In this document: in pieces, positions 27,555 to 36,168 of the stretch
Numbering within the stretch: position 1 is the stretch's first letter
How the letters are laid out: each line of letters opens with the position of its first letter
Source of the DNA: an uncultured Bacteroides sp.
Lineage (GTDB): Bacteria > Bacteroidota > Bacteroidia > Bacteroidales > Bacteroidaceae
NCBI RefSeq assembly: GCF_947632445.1
Contig: NZ_CANRPM010000012.1
Coordinates: 1-63,238 of the forward strand
Length of the DNA: 63,238 nucleotides
Direction: 5' to 3'
Program-made: the position numbers and the translations under genes
Notes under the pieces: model-generated
The model's database searches: none
What the model was told of the DNA's origin: nothing
Seen by the model: the letters and a program-made list of their open reading frames with translations, nothing else

Positions 27555-28070
27555 ATGAAGAAGAGTGTTTTTACCCTGTTGCTACTGACCATCTTCAGTG
27601 TGACAACCTATGCGCAGAAGTTTGCGTTGATTGACATGGAATATATCCTGGAGAATATTCCTGCTTACGAAAATGCCAACCAACAACTGGAACAAGCCAG
27701 CAAACAATGGCAGGCAGAAATAGAAAAAGCGGGACAGGAAGCTAAAAGTTTATATGAGAGTTATCAGGCTGCAGCCAAGAACCTGACGGAAACACAACGC
27801 ACCCAGAAAGAGAATGAAATCGTAGAAAAAGAGAAGTCTTTGGCTGAACTCCGCCACAAATATTTTGGTCCCGAAGGCGAACTTTATAAGAAACGCGAAG
27901 CCTTAATAGGCCCGATTCAAGATCAAATCTACAACGCTGTCAAAGAAATCGCAACCCAACGAGGATATGCAGTTGTAACCGACCGTGCATCGGCCTCCAG
28001 CATCATATTTGCCTCTCCTGAAATCGATATCAGCAACGAAGTGCTGGCAAGGTTAGGATATTCCAATTAA
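27555..28070 (+). CDS. OmpH/Skp-family periplasmic chaperone, first copy
   Basis: The 171-residue protein has a signal peptide (cleavage near YAQ-KF, residue 20) and a long coiled-coil hairpin (about 40-130) between small beta segments KFALIDMEYIL and GYAVVTDRAS, the Skp layout. It should hold unfolded outer-membrane proteins for BamA, whose gene ends 27 bases upstream. Confidence 0.92.
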   Translation: MKKSVFTLLLLTIFSVTTYAQKFALIDMEYILENIPAYENANQQLEQASKQWQAEIEKAGQEAKSLYESYQAAAKNLTETQRTQKENEIVEKEKSLAELRHKYFGPEGELYKKREALIGPIQDQIYNAVKEIATQRGYAVVTDRASASSIIFASPEIDISNEVLARLGYSN

Positions 28071-28076
28071 AATCAA

Positions 28077-28084
28077 TATATTTG
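28077..28084 (+). promoter_or_regulatory. possible internal promoter before the second skp
   Basis: TATATTTG fits the -7 element, 47 bases before the second OmpH gene; no clear -33 element. It would allow extra expression of that chaperone and murI. Confidence 0.4.
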
Positions 28085-28131
28085 CACGGAAGTCAACAAA
28101 AGGAATAATAATCAATTTAAAAATAAACATT

Positions 28132-28638
28132 ATGCTTAAAAAAATCGCACTCATCGCAGTTATGTTCATCCTCCCCTTGGGAGCAATGGCACAAGCAAAA
28201 TTCGGCCACATGAATTCGCAGGAAATCATCACCGTGATGCCTGAATTCACTAAAGCACAGGCCGACTTGGATGCATTGTCAAAACAATATCGTGAAGAAA
28301 TGCAACGTTCGGAAGAAGAATTCAACAGAAAGTATCAGGAACTGCTTCAACAACAGGATTCTCTACCTAAAAACATTTTGGAAAGACGTTCAAAAGAAGT
28401 GCAGGACATGGCACAACGCCAGCAACAATTCCAACAGGAAGCCTATCAAGCAATGGAAAAGGCTCAGCAAGAAGCTATGGTTCCCATCTATAAGAAACTG
28501 GACGATGCTGTTCAAGCTGTAGGTAAAGCAGAAGACGTTGTCTATATCTTCGATATCGCCCGTACACCGGTTGCTTACATCGGCGCAGGAAGTATTGATC
28601 TGACCGCGAAGGTAAAAGCCCAACTCGGAATAAAATAA
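28132..28638 (+). CDS. OmpH/Skp-family periplasmic chaperone, second copy
   Basis: The 168-residue protein has a signal peptide (LPLGAMAQA), the strand KFGHMNSQEIITVMPEF, a Gln/Glu-rich coiled coil (about 45-125, QQQDSLPKN, AQRQQQFQQEA) and the terminal strand region VVYIFDIARTP. Same family as the gene upstream but clearly different in sequence, suggesting distinct clients. It ends before a strong terminator. Confidence 0.92.
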   Translation: MLKKIALIAVMFILPLGAMAQAKFGHMNSQEIITVMPEFTKAQADLDALSKQYREEMQRSEEEFNRKYQELLQQQDSLPKNILERRSKEVQDMAQRQQQFQQEAYQAMEKAQQEAMVPIYKKLDDAVQAVGKAEDVVYIFDIARTPVAYIGAGSIDLTAKVKAQLGIK

Positions 28639-28659
28639 TCACAACTTATAAACCAATCG

Positions 28660-28697
28660 ATCCCGAAATGCATCCTATGTATTTTCGGGATTTTTTT
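28660..28697 (+). terminator. terminator of the bamA-skp unit
   Basis: ATCCCGAAAT (28660-28669) pairs with ATTTTCGGGAT (28681-28691), followed by a run of seven T. Confidence 0.9.
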
Positions 28698-28751
28698 GGG
28701 CATTATGCAAAATAGCCTCCCGTAACAACCTTGATATTCGAATAAAATCAG

Positions 28752-28759
28752 TAAGTTTG
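28752..28759 (+). promoter_or_regulatory. promoter -7 element for murI
   Basis: TAAGTTTG, 26 bases before the ATG at 28786; it overlaps a possible GTG start at 28759, which argues for the later start. Confidence 0.5.
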
Positions 28760-28785
28760 TGAATAGATTACTCAAAAAACGAGGC

Positions 28786-29631
28786 ATGAAACATATATTA
28801 CCATCCCAACCGGGCCCTATCGGCGTTTTCGACTCCGGTTATGGCGGACTGACCATCTTGAGCAAATTCAAAGAAATACTTCCGCAGAACGACTTCATCT
28901 ACCTGGGCGACAACGCTCGGACGCCTTACGGAACGCGTTCCTTCGAAATCGTATATGAATTCACATTACAAGCTGTAACACGTCTCTTTGAACTGGGTTG
29001 TCATCTGGTCATATTGGCCTGCAACACTGCTTCAGCCAAAGCTTTGCGAAGCATACAAATCAATAATTTACCCCAGCTCGACCCAAACCGGCGTGTATTG
29101 GGTGTCATCCGCCCCACCGTAGAGTGTATCGGCAGTATTACCCAAAGTAAGCATGTCGGCATCCTGGCCACCTCCGGCACTATCAAATCGGAATCGTATA
29201 TCATGGAAGTACATAAGCTTTTCCCGGAAATCAAGGTAACAGGACAAGCGTGTCCCATGTGGGTTCCACTTGTTGAATACAACGAAGCCCAAGCACCGGG
29301 TGCCGACTACTTCGTGAAGAAATACATCGACGAGCTGCTTGCCAAAGACAATCGGATTGACACAATCATCTTAGGGTGTACTCATTATCCTCTGCTTTTG
29401 CCCAAAATAAAGCAATATGTACCAGAAAGTATCCACATTGTTTCGCAAGGTGAGTTAGTAGCCAACAGTTTGCTGGATTACCTCAAACGCCATCCCGAAA
29501 TGAACGAACGATGCACACATGGAGGAACTTGTACTTACTTTACCACAGAAGCTGAAGAGAAATTTGCCGACTCCGCATCGGCCTTCCTTAATGAACCGAT
29601 TCAAGTCAGTCATCTGGACCTTAATGATTAG
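28786..29631 (+). CDS. murI: glutamate racemase
   Basis: The 281-residue racemase makes D-glutamate for peptidoglycan. The two catalytic cysteines are in VILACNTASAKA near 78 and IILGCTHYPLLLP near 193; GPIGVFDSGYGGLTIL at the N-terminus is the substrate loop. I start at the ATG at 28786 (MKHILPSQPG); the upstream GTG adds nine codons that overlap the promoter element. Confidence 0.94.
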   Translation: MKHILPSQPGPIGVFDSGYGGLTILSKFKEILPQNDFIYLGDNARTPYGTRSFEIVYEFTLQAVTRLFELGCHLVILACNTASAKALRSIQINNLPQLDPNRRVLGVIRPTVECIGSITQSKHVGILATSGTIKSESYIMEVHKLFPEIKVTGQACPMWVPLVEYNEAQAPGADYFVKKYIDELLAKDNRIDTIILGCTHYPLLLPKIKQYVPESIHIVSQGELVANSLLDYLKRHPEMNERCTHGGTCTYFTTEAEEKFADSASAFLNEPIQVSHLDLND

Positions 29632-29672
29632 CATTGCAAAATGCAACGTATCTATATTGATACTTTACAGAA

Positions 29673-30641
29673 TTAGTCAAGTACCTTACCATGATTTGTT
29701 GCAATCTGTATCATGCGGTCATAGTCCTCGGAGCTCAGATCCATAAAGTAATAATTGACCGGATTAACCACCTGCCCTTTGACGTGGACCTCGTAATGTA
29801 GGTGCGGGCCGGTACTTTTACCTGTACTGCCCACTCCGCCTATCACCTCTCCACGCACCACCTTCTTGCCCAGTTTAGTACGGAAATCCTTCAAATGGGC
29901 ATACCACGTCTGATAACCAAAACCATGATCAATGATAATCGTATTGCCATATCCCGTCTGCCAACCCATCTTTACCACCGTACCATCGCCCGTCGCATAA
30001 ACGTCTGTGCCAGGATGGGCAGAGAAGTCCATACCCGAATGGAATTTGGTCGTGCCATATATCGGATCGATACGTGTACCATAGCCCGAAGCCGTCTGTT
30101 TCAAGTCTTTATTGGAAATTGGTTGTATGGCCGGAATACAGCGAAGCATCTCGTCGTGCTGCTTACACATGCGAACCACATCATCGAACGAATGCGACTG
30201 AATGTAGAGTTGCTTCGCGAGCATATCCATCTTCTGTGTGGTATGTACCACCAGCTTCGAGTTGGCCATCTTCATCAGGTGTTCGTAACGGTTAGTCCCC
30301 CCATAACCTCCCTGACGGATAGCTGTCGGCACGGGGTCAGCCATGAAGATAACTCTATAAAGATTATCATCACGTTGCTGAATGTCCTGCAACACGCCCA
30401 TAGCCTCATCCATCCGACGCGAGAGTACATTATACTGCGCCTGCAACTGGCTGTTCTCCATCCTCAATTCCTTTTCCGAAGGTGAACCGAAAATTAGAAG
30501 AAGCACCATGAAACTGCCCGCTCCCAATCCCATGCCAATGAAAAGACGGCGCAGATAACTCATTACCCGCTGCTTCAACGTAGGGTAAATGCGGTCGTAA
30601 GTCTGCGTTTGCGGATTGTATATGTAGTAAACTTTGCGCAT
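29673..30641 (-). CDS. M23-family metallopeptidase (envelope endopeptidase)
   Basis: The 322-residue protein has a cytoplasmic N-terminus, one membrane helix near 35-50 (GLGAGSFMVLLLIFG), a coiled coil (about 55-95) and a C-terminal peptidase domain. The zinc site is complete: FHSGMDFSAHPGTDVYA (His and Asp) near 202 and GPHLHYEVHVKG (HxH) near 278. It is expected to cleave peptidoglycan cross-links in the periplasm. It is divergent from alaS and convergent with murI. Confidence 0.92.
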   Translation of the reverse strand: MRKVYYIYNPQTQTYDRIYPTLKQRVMSYLRRLFIGMGLGAGSFMVLLLIFGSPSEKELRMENSQLQAQYNVLSRRMDEAMGVLQDIQQRDDNLYRVIFMADPVPTAIRQGGYGGTNRYEHLMKMANSKLVVHTTQKMDMLAKQLYIQSHSFDDVVRMCKQHDEMLRCIPAIQPISNKDLKQTASGYGTRIDPIYGTTKFHSGMDFSAHPGTDVYATGDGTVVKMGWQTGYGNTIIIDHGFGYQTWYAHLKDFRTKLGKKVVRGEVIGGVGSTGKSTGPHLHYEVHVKGQVVNPVNYYFMDLSSEDYDRMIQIATNHGKVLD

Positions 30642-30672
30642 CTTTTTGGAAATATTTCATTAGCCCATGCGG

Positions 30673-30680
30673 CAAAAGTA
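30673..30680 (-). promoter_or_regulatory. promoter -7 element for the M23 peptidase
   Basis: TACTTTTG on the minus strand, 31 bases before the start; 12 bases from the divergent alaS element, so the two promoters share sequence. Confidence 0.55.
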
Positions 30681-30692
30681 ATAAAAACGAGC

Positions 30693-30700
30693 TATCTTTG
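30693..30700 (+). promoter_or_regulatory. promoter -7 element for alaS
   Basis: TATCTTTG fits TAnnTTTG and lies 152 bases before alaS, giving a long leader. I see no clear T-box or other riboswitch in that leader. Confidence 0.55.
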
Positions 30701-30852
30701 CACAGTTTTTTTGAGTTTTTAAGTTATTGAGCTTTTGTACATTCCGCTTTTTCCAACAAGCAGGATGTCCCCACCTTACAAAAGACAGCAAGGACAAGCA
30801 TAAGTTAACTTGAAAAACCTCAGCATTCTGAAACTTAAAAAATAGATAGTAT

Positions 30853-33471
30853 ATGTTGACTGCAAACGAAATCAGAGACTCGTTTAAGAATTTCTTCGAA
30901 AGCAAAGGGCACCACATCGTCCCTTCCGCTCCCATGGTGATTAAGGACGACCCTACGCTAATGTTTACCAACGCAGGTATGAACCAGTTCAAAGACATCA
31001 TTTTGGGCAATCATCCCGTCAAATATAAGAAAGTGGCTGACTCACAGAAGTGTCTGCGCGTAAGCGGAAAGCACAACGACCTGGAAGAAGTAGGTCATGA
31101 CACATACCACCATACCATGTTCGAGATGCTGGGCAACTGGTCGTTTGGCGACTACTTCAAGAAGGAAGCCATCTCCTGGGCTTGGGAATACTTGGTGGAT
31201 GTGCTGAAGATCAATCCTGAGAACCTCTACGCCACCGTCTTCGAAGGAAGCCCTGAAGAAGGCTTGAGCCGCGACGACGAAGCTGCTTCCTACTGGGAAC
31301 AGTTCCTGCCGAAGGATCACATCATCAACGGCAACAAGCACGACAACTTCTGGGAAATGGGTGATACAGGTCCCTGCGGCCCGTGCTCGGAAATCCACAT
31401 CGACCTCCGTTCCGAAGAAGAAAAGAGACAAATGCCTGGCCGCGACATGGTGAACCAAGGCCATCCACAGGTCATCGAGATATGGAATCTCGTGTTCATG
31501 CAGTTCAACCGCAAGGCCGACGGCAGCCTCGAAGGCCTGCCTGCAAAGGTAATTGATACCGGCATGGGCTTCGAGCGTCTTTGTATGGCTATACAAGGCA
31601 AGACTTCCAACTACGATACCGACGTCTTCCAGCCGCTTATCCAGGCCATCGCAATCATGACCGGTGCCAAGTATGGCGAAGACCAGCAGAAGGACGTAGC
31701 TATGCGCGTCATTGCCGACCATATCCGCACCATCGCCTTCTCCATCACCGACGGACAGCTGCCCAGCAACGCTAAGGCAGGCTACGTCATCCGCCGCATC
31801 CTGCGCCGTGCCGTCCGTTACGGCTACACTTTCTTAGGACAGAAACAGTCGTTCATGTACAAGCTGCTGCCCGTGCTGATAGACAACATGGGCGTCGCCT
31901 ATCCCGAACTGAATGCCCAGAAAGGCCTCATCGTCAAGGTCATCAAGGAAGAGGAGGAAGCCTTCCTGCGTACATTGGAGACAGGTATTCGCCTGCTCGA
32001 AAAGACTATGACCGAAGCCAAAGCTGCCGGCAAGACCGAAATCAGCGGCAAGGATGCCTTTACGCTGTACGACACCTTCGGCTTTCCGCTCGACCTGACC
32101 GAACTGATTCTCCGAGAGAACGGCATGACGGCTGACACGAAGGAATTTGACACCGAGATGCAGCAGCAGAAACAACGTGCCCGCAACGCCGCCGCCGTAG
32201 AGACCGGCGACTGGATTACACTGAAGGAAGGCATCACCGAATTTGTAGGTTACGACTATACAGAATATGAAACCAGCATCCTGCGCTACCGTCAGGTAAA
32301 ACAGAAAAACCAGACACTTTACCAGATTGTACTGGATAAGACGCCGTTTTACGCTGAAAGCGGTGGTCAGGTAGGCGATACGGGTGTATTGGTGAGCGAA
32401 TTCGAGACCATCGACATCATCGACACCAAGAAGGAAAACAATCTGCCCATCCATTTGGCCAAGAAGCTGCCCGAACACCTCGATGCACCGATGATGGCCT
32501 GCGTAGATACCGACAAACGCGCTGCCTGTGCCGCCAACCACTCGTGTACGCACCTGCTGGACGAGGCACTGCGTACTGTGCTGGGCGATCACGTAGAGCA
32601 GAAAGGTTCGCTGGTGACGCCGGACTCCCTGCGTTTCGACTTCTCGCATTTCCAGAAAGTGACCGACGAGCAACTGCGTCAGGTTGAGCACTTAGTCAAC
32701 GCCAAGATCCGCGCCAATATTCCTTTGAACGAATACCGCAACATTCCTATCGAGAAAGCCAAGGAACTGGGTGCCATCGCCCTCTTCGGTGAGAAGTACG
32801 GCGACCACGTCCGCGTCATCCAGTTCGGCTCTTCCATCGAGTTCTGTGGTGGTACGCACGTAGCCGCTACCGGAAACATCGGCATGGTAAAAATCATTTC
32901 CGAAAGCTCCGTAGCAGCCGGTGTACGCCGTATCGAGGCTTATACAGGCGCCCGTGTAGAAGGACTGGTTGACACCCTGCAAGATACCATCCGCAACCTG
33001 AGAGCCCTCTTCAATAACGCCCCCGACCTGGGCGAAACCGTCCGCAAATACATCGAGGAGAATGCAGGGCTGAAGAAGCAGGTAGAGGAGTTCATGAAGG
33101 AAAAAGAAGCCTTGCTGAAAAACAAACTGCTGCAGAGCATCAAGGAGGTAAACGGTGTGAAACTCATCAAGTTCTGCGCTCCCCTGCCCGCCGAAACGGT
33201 GAAGAACATCGCCTTCCAGCTACGCAGCCAAATTACGGAGAACCTCTTCTTCGTGGCTGGCACCGAGTTCGAAGGCAAGCCGATGCTCACCGTCATGCTG
33301 AGCGACAACTTGGTAGCCAACGGCCTGAAAGCCGGCACCTTGGTGAAGGAAGCAGCCAAACTGATTTTGGGCGGTGGCGGCGGTCAGCCTCACTTCGCAA
33401 CGGCCGGTGGCAAAAATCCCGATGGCCTGAGCGCAGCGGTCGACAAGATTGTAGAACTGGCAGGACTCTGA
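30853..33471 (+). CDS. alaS: alanyl-tRNA synthetase
   Basis: The 872-residue enzyme is full length. The class II catalytic core is at the N-terminus ([27 protein letters not shown]), tRNA-binding domain in the middle, editing domain with the zinc ligands [12 protein letters not shown] near 565 and [14 protein letters not shown] near 665, and C-Ala domain ending [14 protein letters not shown]. It charges tRNA-Ala and clears mischarged Ser and Gly. It ends at a strong terminator. Confidence 0.97.
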   Translation: MLTANEIRDSFKNFFESKGHHIVPSAPMVIKDDPTLMFTNAGMNQFKDIILGNHPVKYKKVADSQKCLRVSGKHNDLEEVGHDTYHHTMFEMLGNWSFGDYFKKEAISWAWEYLVDVLKINPENLYATVFEGSPEEGLSRDDEAASYWEQFLPKDHIINGNKHDNFWEMGDTGPCGPCSEIHIDLRSEEEKRQMPGRDMVNQGHPQVIEIWNLVFMQFNRKADGSLEGLPAKVIDTGMGFERLCMAIQGKTSNYDTDVFQPLIQAIAIMTGAKYGEDQQKDVAMRVIADHIRTIAFSITDGQLPSNAKAGYVIRRILRRAVRYGYTFLGQKQSFMYKLLPVLIDNMGVAYPELNAQKGLIVKVIKEEEEAFLRTLETGIRLLEKTMTEAKAAGKTEISGKDAFTLYDTFGFPLDLTELILRENGMTADTKEFDTEMQQQKQRARNAAAVETGDWITLKEGITEFVGYDYTEYETSILRYRQVKQKNQTLYQIVLDKTPFYAESGGQVGDTGVLVSEFETIDIIDTKKENNLPIHLAKKLPEHLDAPMMACVDTDKRAACAANHSCTHLLDEALRTVLGDHVEQKGSLVTPDSLRFDFSHFQKVTDEQLRQVEHLVNAKIRANIPLNEYRNIPIEKAKELGAIALFGEKYGDHVRVIQFGSSIEFCGGTHVAATGNIGMVKIISESSVAAGVRRIEAYTGARVEGLVDTLQDTIRNLRALFNNAPDLGETVRKYIEENAGLKKQVEEFMKEKEALLKNKLLQSIKEVNGVKLIKFCAPLPAETVKNIAFQLRSQITENLFFVAGTEFEGKPMLTVMLSDNLVANGLKAGTLVKEAAKLILGGGGGQPHFATAGGKNPDGLSAAVDKIVELAGL

Positions 33472-33510
33472 TGCACCAACCGCATCGGCAGGTTGCCGGC
33501 CTGAACTAAG

Positions 33511-33550
33511 AAAAGGATGTGTTCCACATATACGGAACACATCCTTTTTT
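33511..33550 (+). terminator. terminator of alaS
   Basis: AAGGATGTGTTCC and GGAACACATCCTT form a perfect stem with a short loop, followed by TTTTTT. Confidence 0.93.
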
Positions 33551-33630
33551 CTTTCACTACCTATCTCCGTCGGTTTCTTTGTTGTTTTAATTACCGATGC
33601 CATGCACCGGCTTCCCCTACACGAACCAAC

Positions 33631-33762
33631 CAGTTCAAAGGCAATATACCGCCAGTTCAAAGGCGTTGAACTAACAGTTCAAACGGAGTGAACTGGCAGT
33701 TTAAACAGGTTAAACCGACAGTTTAAAGATGGTAAACTGACAGTTTATTTTTATTAAGCAGG
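33631..33762. repeat. 22-bp tandem array, family A (six units)
   Basis: CAGTTCAAA or CAGTTTAAA begins at 33631, 33653, 33675, 33697, 33719 and 33741, exactly 22 bp apart. The unit is nearly palindromic (GAACTaacAGTTC, AAACTgaCAGTTT), so each can form a small hairpin or a dyad protein site. Flanks are non-coding. Confidence 0.9.
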
Positions 33763-33805
33763 AATAAACTGATAACTTTTTATAAATCAGACGTATGCAA
33801 TTTAG

Positions 33806-33981
33806 GTGAGTTTACTGTTCCAAATCACCAATCCACCCGTCGGCATTCAGTACCTGAACCGTAACGCGCGGACGGCTGGCGAACATGTCAAGAAGAGCGG
33901 TCGCAAAGGAGTACGCTCACTCTACAAATGCCATGATTGCGGCAAGGGCTTTATCGGAAAGAAATATCTTGATAATGAATA
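33806..33981 (+). pseudogene. zinc-ribbon remnant, possibly transposase-derived
   Basis: An open stretch of about 57 codons with no ATG ends at TAA (33979-33981). Its C-terminal part reads HVKKSGRKGVRSLYKCHDCGKGF, where the last Cys pair resembles the zinc ribbon near the N-terminus of IS1-like and related transposases. No element body follows. Assignment is tentative. Confidence 0.35.
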
Positions 33982-34054
33982 ATTGAAAGATGCATCTCCA
34001 TTCCTATCATTTTGCGCCCTAAAACACAAAAAGGAAGAAAAAAGAAAGAAATAA

Positions 34055-34085
34055 TTTGAAGGTTTAAATAAAAGTCATATCTTTG
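34055..34085 (+). promoter_or_regulatory. promoter of tRNA-Met
   Basis: TTTG (34055-34058), 19 bases, TATCTTTG (34078-34085): a full consensus. The tRNA begins 22 bases after the -7 element. Confidence 0.85.
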
Positions 34086-34106
34086 CATCCGCAATTGAGA
34101 AACGAT

Positions 34107-34183
34107 GGCGGGATAGCTCAGCTGGTTAGAGCGCATGATTCATAATCATGAGGTCCCCGGTTCAATCCCGGGTCCCGCTACCA
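34107..34183 (+). tRNA. tRNA-Met (anticodon CAT)
   Basis: Clean cloverleaf: acceptor GGCGGGA/TCCCGCT, anticodon stem CATGA/TCATG with loop TTCATAA, T-arm CCCGGTTCAATCCCGGG. The 3' CCA is encoded (34181-34183). The CAT anticodon could also be a lysidine-modified tRNA-Ile2; the body favours elongator Met. Confidence 0.93.
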
Positions 34184-34194
34184 CAAAAAGTTCA

Positions 34195-34233
34195 GACTGT
34201 TGAGTGACTTCCACACTTGACAGTCTTTTTTAT
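34195..34233 (+). terminator. terminator of tRNA-Met
   Basis: GACTGT at 34195 pairs with ACAGTC ending at 34225, extended by weaker G-U pairs, followed by TTTTTTATTT. Confidence 0.8.
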
Positions 34234-34333
34234 TTCCTATTGGCAAAAAGGAGCAATGTAAAAGTCAAAAAACGACACGAAAAATCCCTGCATGGTTTGA
34301 AGAACCGGATACCCCCAATCCGAGAACCGATCT

Positions 34334-34438
34334 CTTACCAACTACAAACTTGTAGCTGCCCAACTGCGAACTTGTACCCGAGCGACTGTAAAACTTACAG
34401 TCGGGCAACTGTAAGTTTGTAGCCGGTAAGATTATTTT
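34334..34438. repeat. 22-bp tandem array, family B (four units) within an inverted repeat
   Basis: AACT or GACT begins units at 34340, 34362, 34384 and 34407 (spacings 22, 22, 23). Units hold palindromic cores (CTACAAACTTGTAG, GACTGTAAAACTTACAGTC). The whole block is bounded by CTTACC (34334) and GGTAAG (34425-34430) and is followed by ATTATTTTTT, so it could also act as a large hairpin terminator. It ends beside the stop of the next minus-strand gene. Confidence 0.8.
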
Positions 34439-35094
34439 TTGCTATCAGCTTCCATTTCTATCTCATAATGATAATGCATCTTTATATGATTTGTAAGTAG
34501 TTTATTCAATTCATCAATAAGAGAGATATCGCGACTCTCATTCTTGTCTGAAATAGTTGCCAATACATTCTGATAATCTTCTATGAACTTTTTCGTATCA
34601 GAAATCAAACTGATAAACTTTTCAAGAGAAATTTTTTCATTTGTCGATGGAGATGGCGAATGTTTTTCCACACTGTCAAGGAAGTTTGTATAAGCTACAG
34701 AGTAGTTGCTTTGTGCAAAAGACTTTGCGCTTATAATGGATTCCAAAATCATATCTTTAGAATTTTGATGGTACCAGTTATGCTTAGTTGTAGAAATACT
34801 TTTCCGTATCCCATTTAGGTCTTCCAAATCCCAATAGCCGGTTTGCCCATACCAATTTCCCAAAAACTTAAGACTTATAAGTTTCCAACCAAAGAATTCT
34901 ATATATTCTTTAGACGTCAACTGCTGTATGTTAATCCCATAGCTTATGTTACCATTATAATCATTAATTATTTTATCGGATAGCAGGAATTGGTATTTTG
35001 GTAATTCTTTTAGTAATTCTTCTGGTGCTATTAGGTCTACCGAAATATTATTTTCTATTATTTGTACTCCAAAAAAATGCGGTTTAAATTCCAT
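34432..35094 (-). CDS. hypothetical protein, AT-rich orphan
   Basis: The 220-residue soluble protein has no signal peptide, membrane segment or known motif that I can recognise. It begins MEFKPHFFGVQIIENN, has an aromatic centre (WYGQTGYWDLEDLNG near 80) and a helical C-terminal half (LEKFISLISDTKKFIEDYQ), with a His/Glu-rich end. The DNA is much more AT-rich than neighbouring housekeeping genes, which suggests recent transfer. The lipoprotein gene 42 bases upstream is probably co-transcribed. It might be a secreted-system immunity-type protein, but nothing in the sequence proves that. Confidence 0.6.
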   Translation of the reverse strand: MEFKPHFFGVQIIENNISVDLIAPEELLKELPKYQFLLSDKIINDYNGNISYGINIQQLTSKEYIEFFGWKLISLKFLGNWYGQTGYWDLEDLNGIRKSISTTKHNWYHQNSKDMILESIISAKSFAQSNYSVAYTNFLDSVEKHSPSPSTNEKISLEKFISLISDTKKFIEDYQNVLATISDKNESRDISLIDELNKLLTNHIKMHYHYEIEMEADSKK

Positions 35095-35136
35095 ATGCTT
35101 ATATTATATGATTAATATACATTTTAATATTGACTG

Positions 35137-35559
35137 CTATTGTCTTACACAATCTCTTGTACTTTCAACGGTTTGCAGGTCATCATCCATAAATTCCATA
35201 ATAAGTTTGGTATCCGATATAGATTTAACTCTCAAATAAAAAGGTTCATCATCGTAAGTGCCATCATCTTCATAATATTGATAGCACGTCAATATATTGT
35301 TTTTAGAGTTAAAAGTGTATTTGTGTTTCTCTTCATAATATACTGCTGATGGGTAATCTGAAAAATAGCAATAGTCTTTTTCAACTATAAAATAGGGATA
35401 ACCATCAGTATAAGGATCATACCATATCCCTTGCAATAGTTCTATTGTTGATTTACCACCGTTACTTTCTTCTTCACCGTCATCGCTACTGCAAGAAGCC
35501 AAGTTCACACACATTACTACGGCCAATAAAGCCATTCCTAAAGATCTAAAAGTTTTCAT
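35137..35559 (-). CDS. small hypothetical lipoprotein
   Basis: The 140-residue protein has a clear lipoprotein signal (LAVVMCVNLASC, Cys near residue 23) followed by SSDDGEEES, an acidic start typical of surface-exported Bacteroides lipoproteins. The rest is a small domain rich in Tyr and Asp (ELLQGIWYDPYTDGYPYFIV, YTFNSKNNILTCYQYYEDDG) with a lipocalin-like strand pattern. AT-rich like its downstream neighbour. Function unknown. Confidence 0.65.
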   Translation of the reverse strand: MKTFRSLGMALLAVVMCVNLASCSSDDGEEESNGGKSTIELLQGIWYDPYTDGYPYFIVEKDYCYFSDYPSAVYYEEKHKYTFNSKNNILTCYQYYEDDGTYDDEPFYLRVKSISDTKLIMEFMDDDLQTVESTRDCVRQ

Positions 35560-35611
35560 CTTTCTTTTCTATTTATGCTTTTCAGTACCCTTAAAAAGCT
35601 GTTTTATTAAA

Positions 35612-35884
35612 TAGAAAAAGGTGTGGGCACTTATTTGTTTATCCTATGTTCAGGCTCTCGCATTGCCTTTGGTACGGATAAAACAATAGCGACCCACACC
35701 AATTTTGACAATATCCAAGGCCTTATAGAAAATAAGGTAGGTTATATCAAATGATGGGGTGCTATTGCTATCATCTTCGTACCTTTGTCAAATTTGCGAG
35801 ATTTGAACATAGAAGATAATCTCAATAACACCTTTCGTTAATAATATGTCCTTCCAGCGTCCTAACTCAATAGCCGGCTGAAAT
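35612..35884 (-). ncRNA. rod-shaped structured RNA, possibly 6S-like
   Basis: Reading the minus strand, 35832 to 35620 folds into one long irregular hairpin. Pairs in plus coordinates: 35620-35624 with 35828-35832; 35639-35652 with 35804-35819 (14 bp, one 2-base bulge); 35657-35662 with 35795-35800; 35671-35676 with 35778-35783; 35684-35695 with 35757-35767 (11 bp, one bulge); apical 35721-35726 with 35732-35737. A consensus promoter (35890-35920) starts it and TTTTT follows the closing stem at 35619-35615. There is no open reading frame. The long rod with internal loops recalls 6S RNA; a palindromic mobile relic is the alternative. Confidence 0.7.
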
Positions 35885-35889
35885 TGCTG

Positions 35890-35920
35890 CAAAGTTAGCG
35901 AATGGTTTTGAATAGTCAAA
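35890..35920 (-). promoter_or_regulatory. promoter of the rod-shaped RNA
   Basis: On the minus strand TTTG (35917-35920), 19 bases, TAACTTTG (35890-35897): a full consensus with nothing coding downstream until 35559. Confidence 0.8.
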
Positions 35921-36021
35921 TTAAAAATGCTGATAAATGCAAAAAGAGGACAGAGAAAAATCTGTCAGAGTTCCAATGGGCCAACGTAAAAAGAAGCAAC
36001 AATCATACATTTAATTAAGCA

Positions 36022-36062
36022 ACGGCGTATGTACGGTGAAATTGATACCGCACACACGCCGT
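36022..36062. terminator. hairpin between the RNA promoter and fumarase
   Basis: ACGGCGT (36022-36028) pairs with ACGCCGT (36056-36062), with an inner CGGT/ACCG stem. No good T-run on either strand, so it is only a possible end for the fumarase message. The remaining bases from 35931 to 36168 hold nothing else that I recognise. Confidence 0.4.
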
Positions 36063-36168
36063 CCTGCCTTGCATACACATTCGGTAAAAGGGAGTTTCTC
36101 CCTGTGTCTTAATTCCTCAAATTCATATACCTATGTGTCCGTAATTAGCCGGCTTCAGCGACCGTCAC

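Noticed and set aside
30701..30852. T-box leader for alaS
   Set aside because: The 150-base leader shows no T-box sequence or antiterminator pair, and such leaders are not expected in Bacteroides.
33631..34438. CRISPR array
   Set aside because: The 22-bp units are tandem with no spacers, are palindromic and vary in sequence; no cas genes are present.
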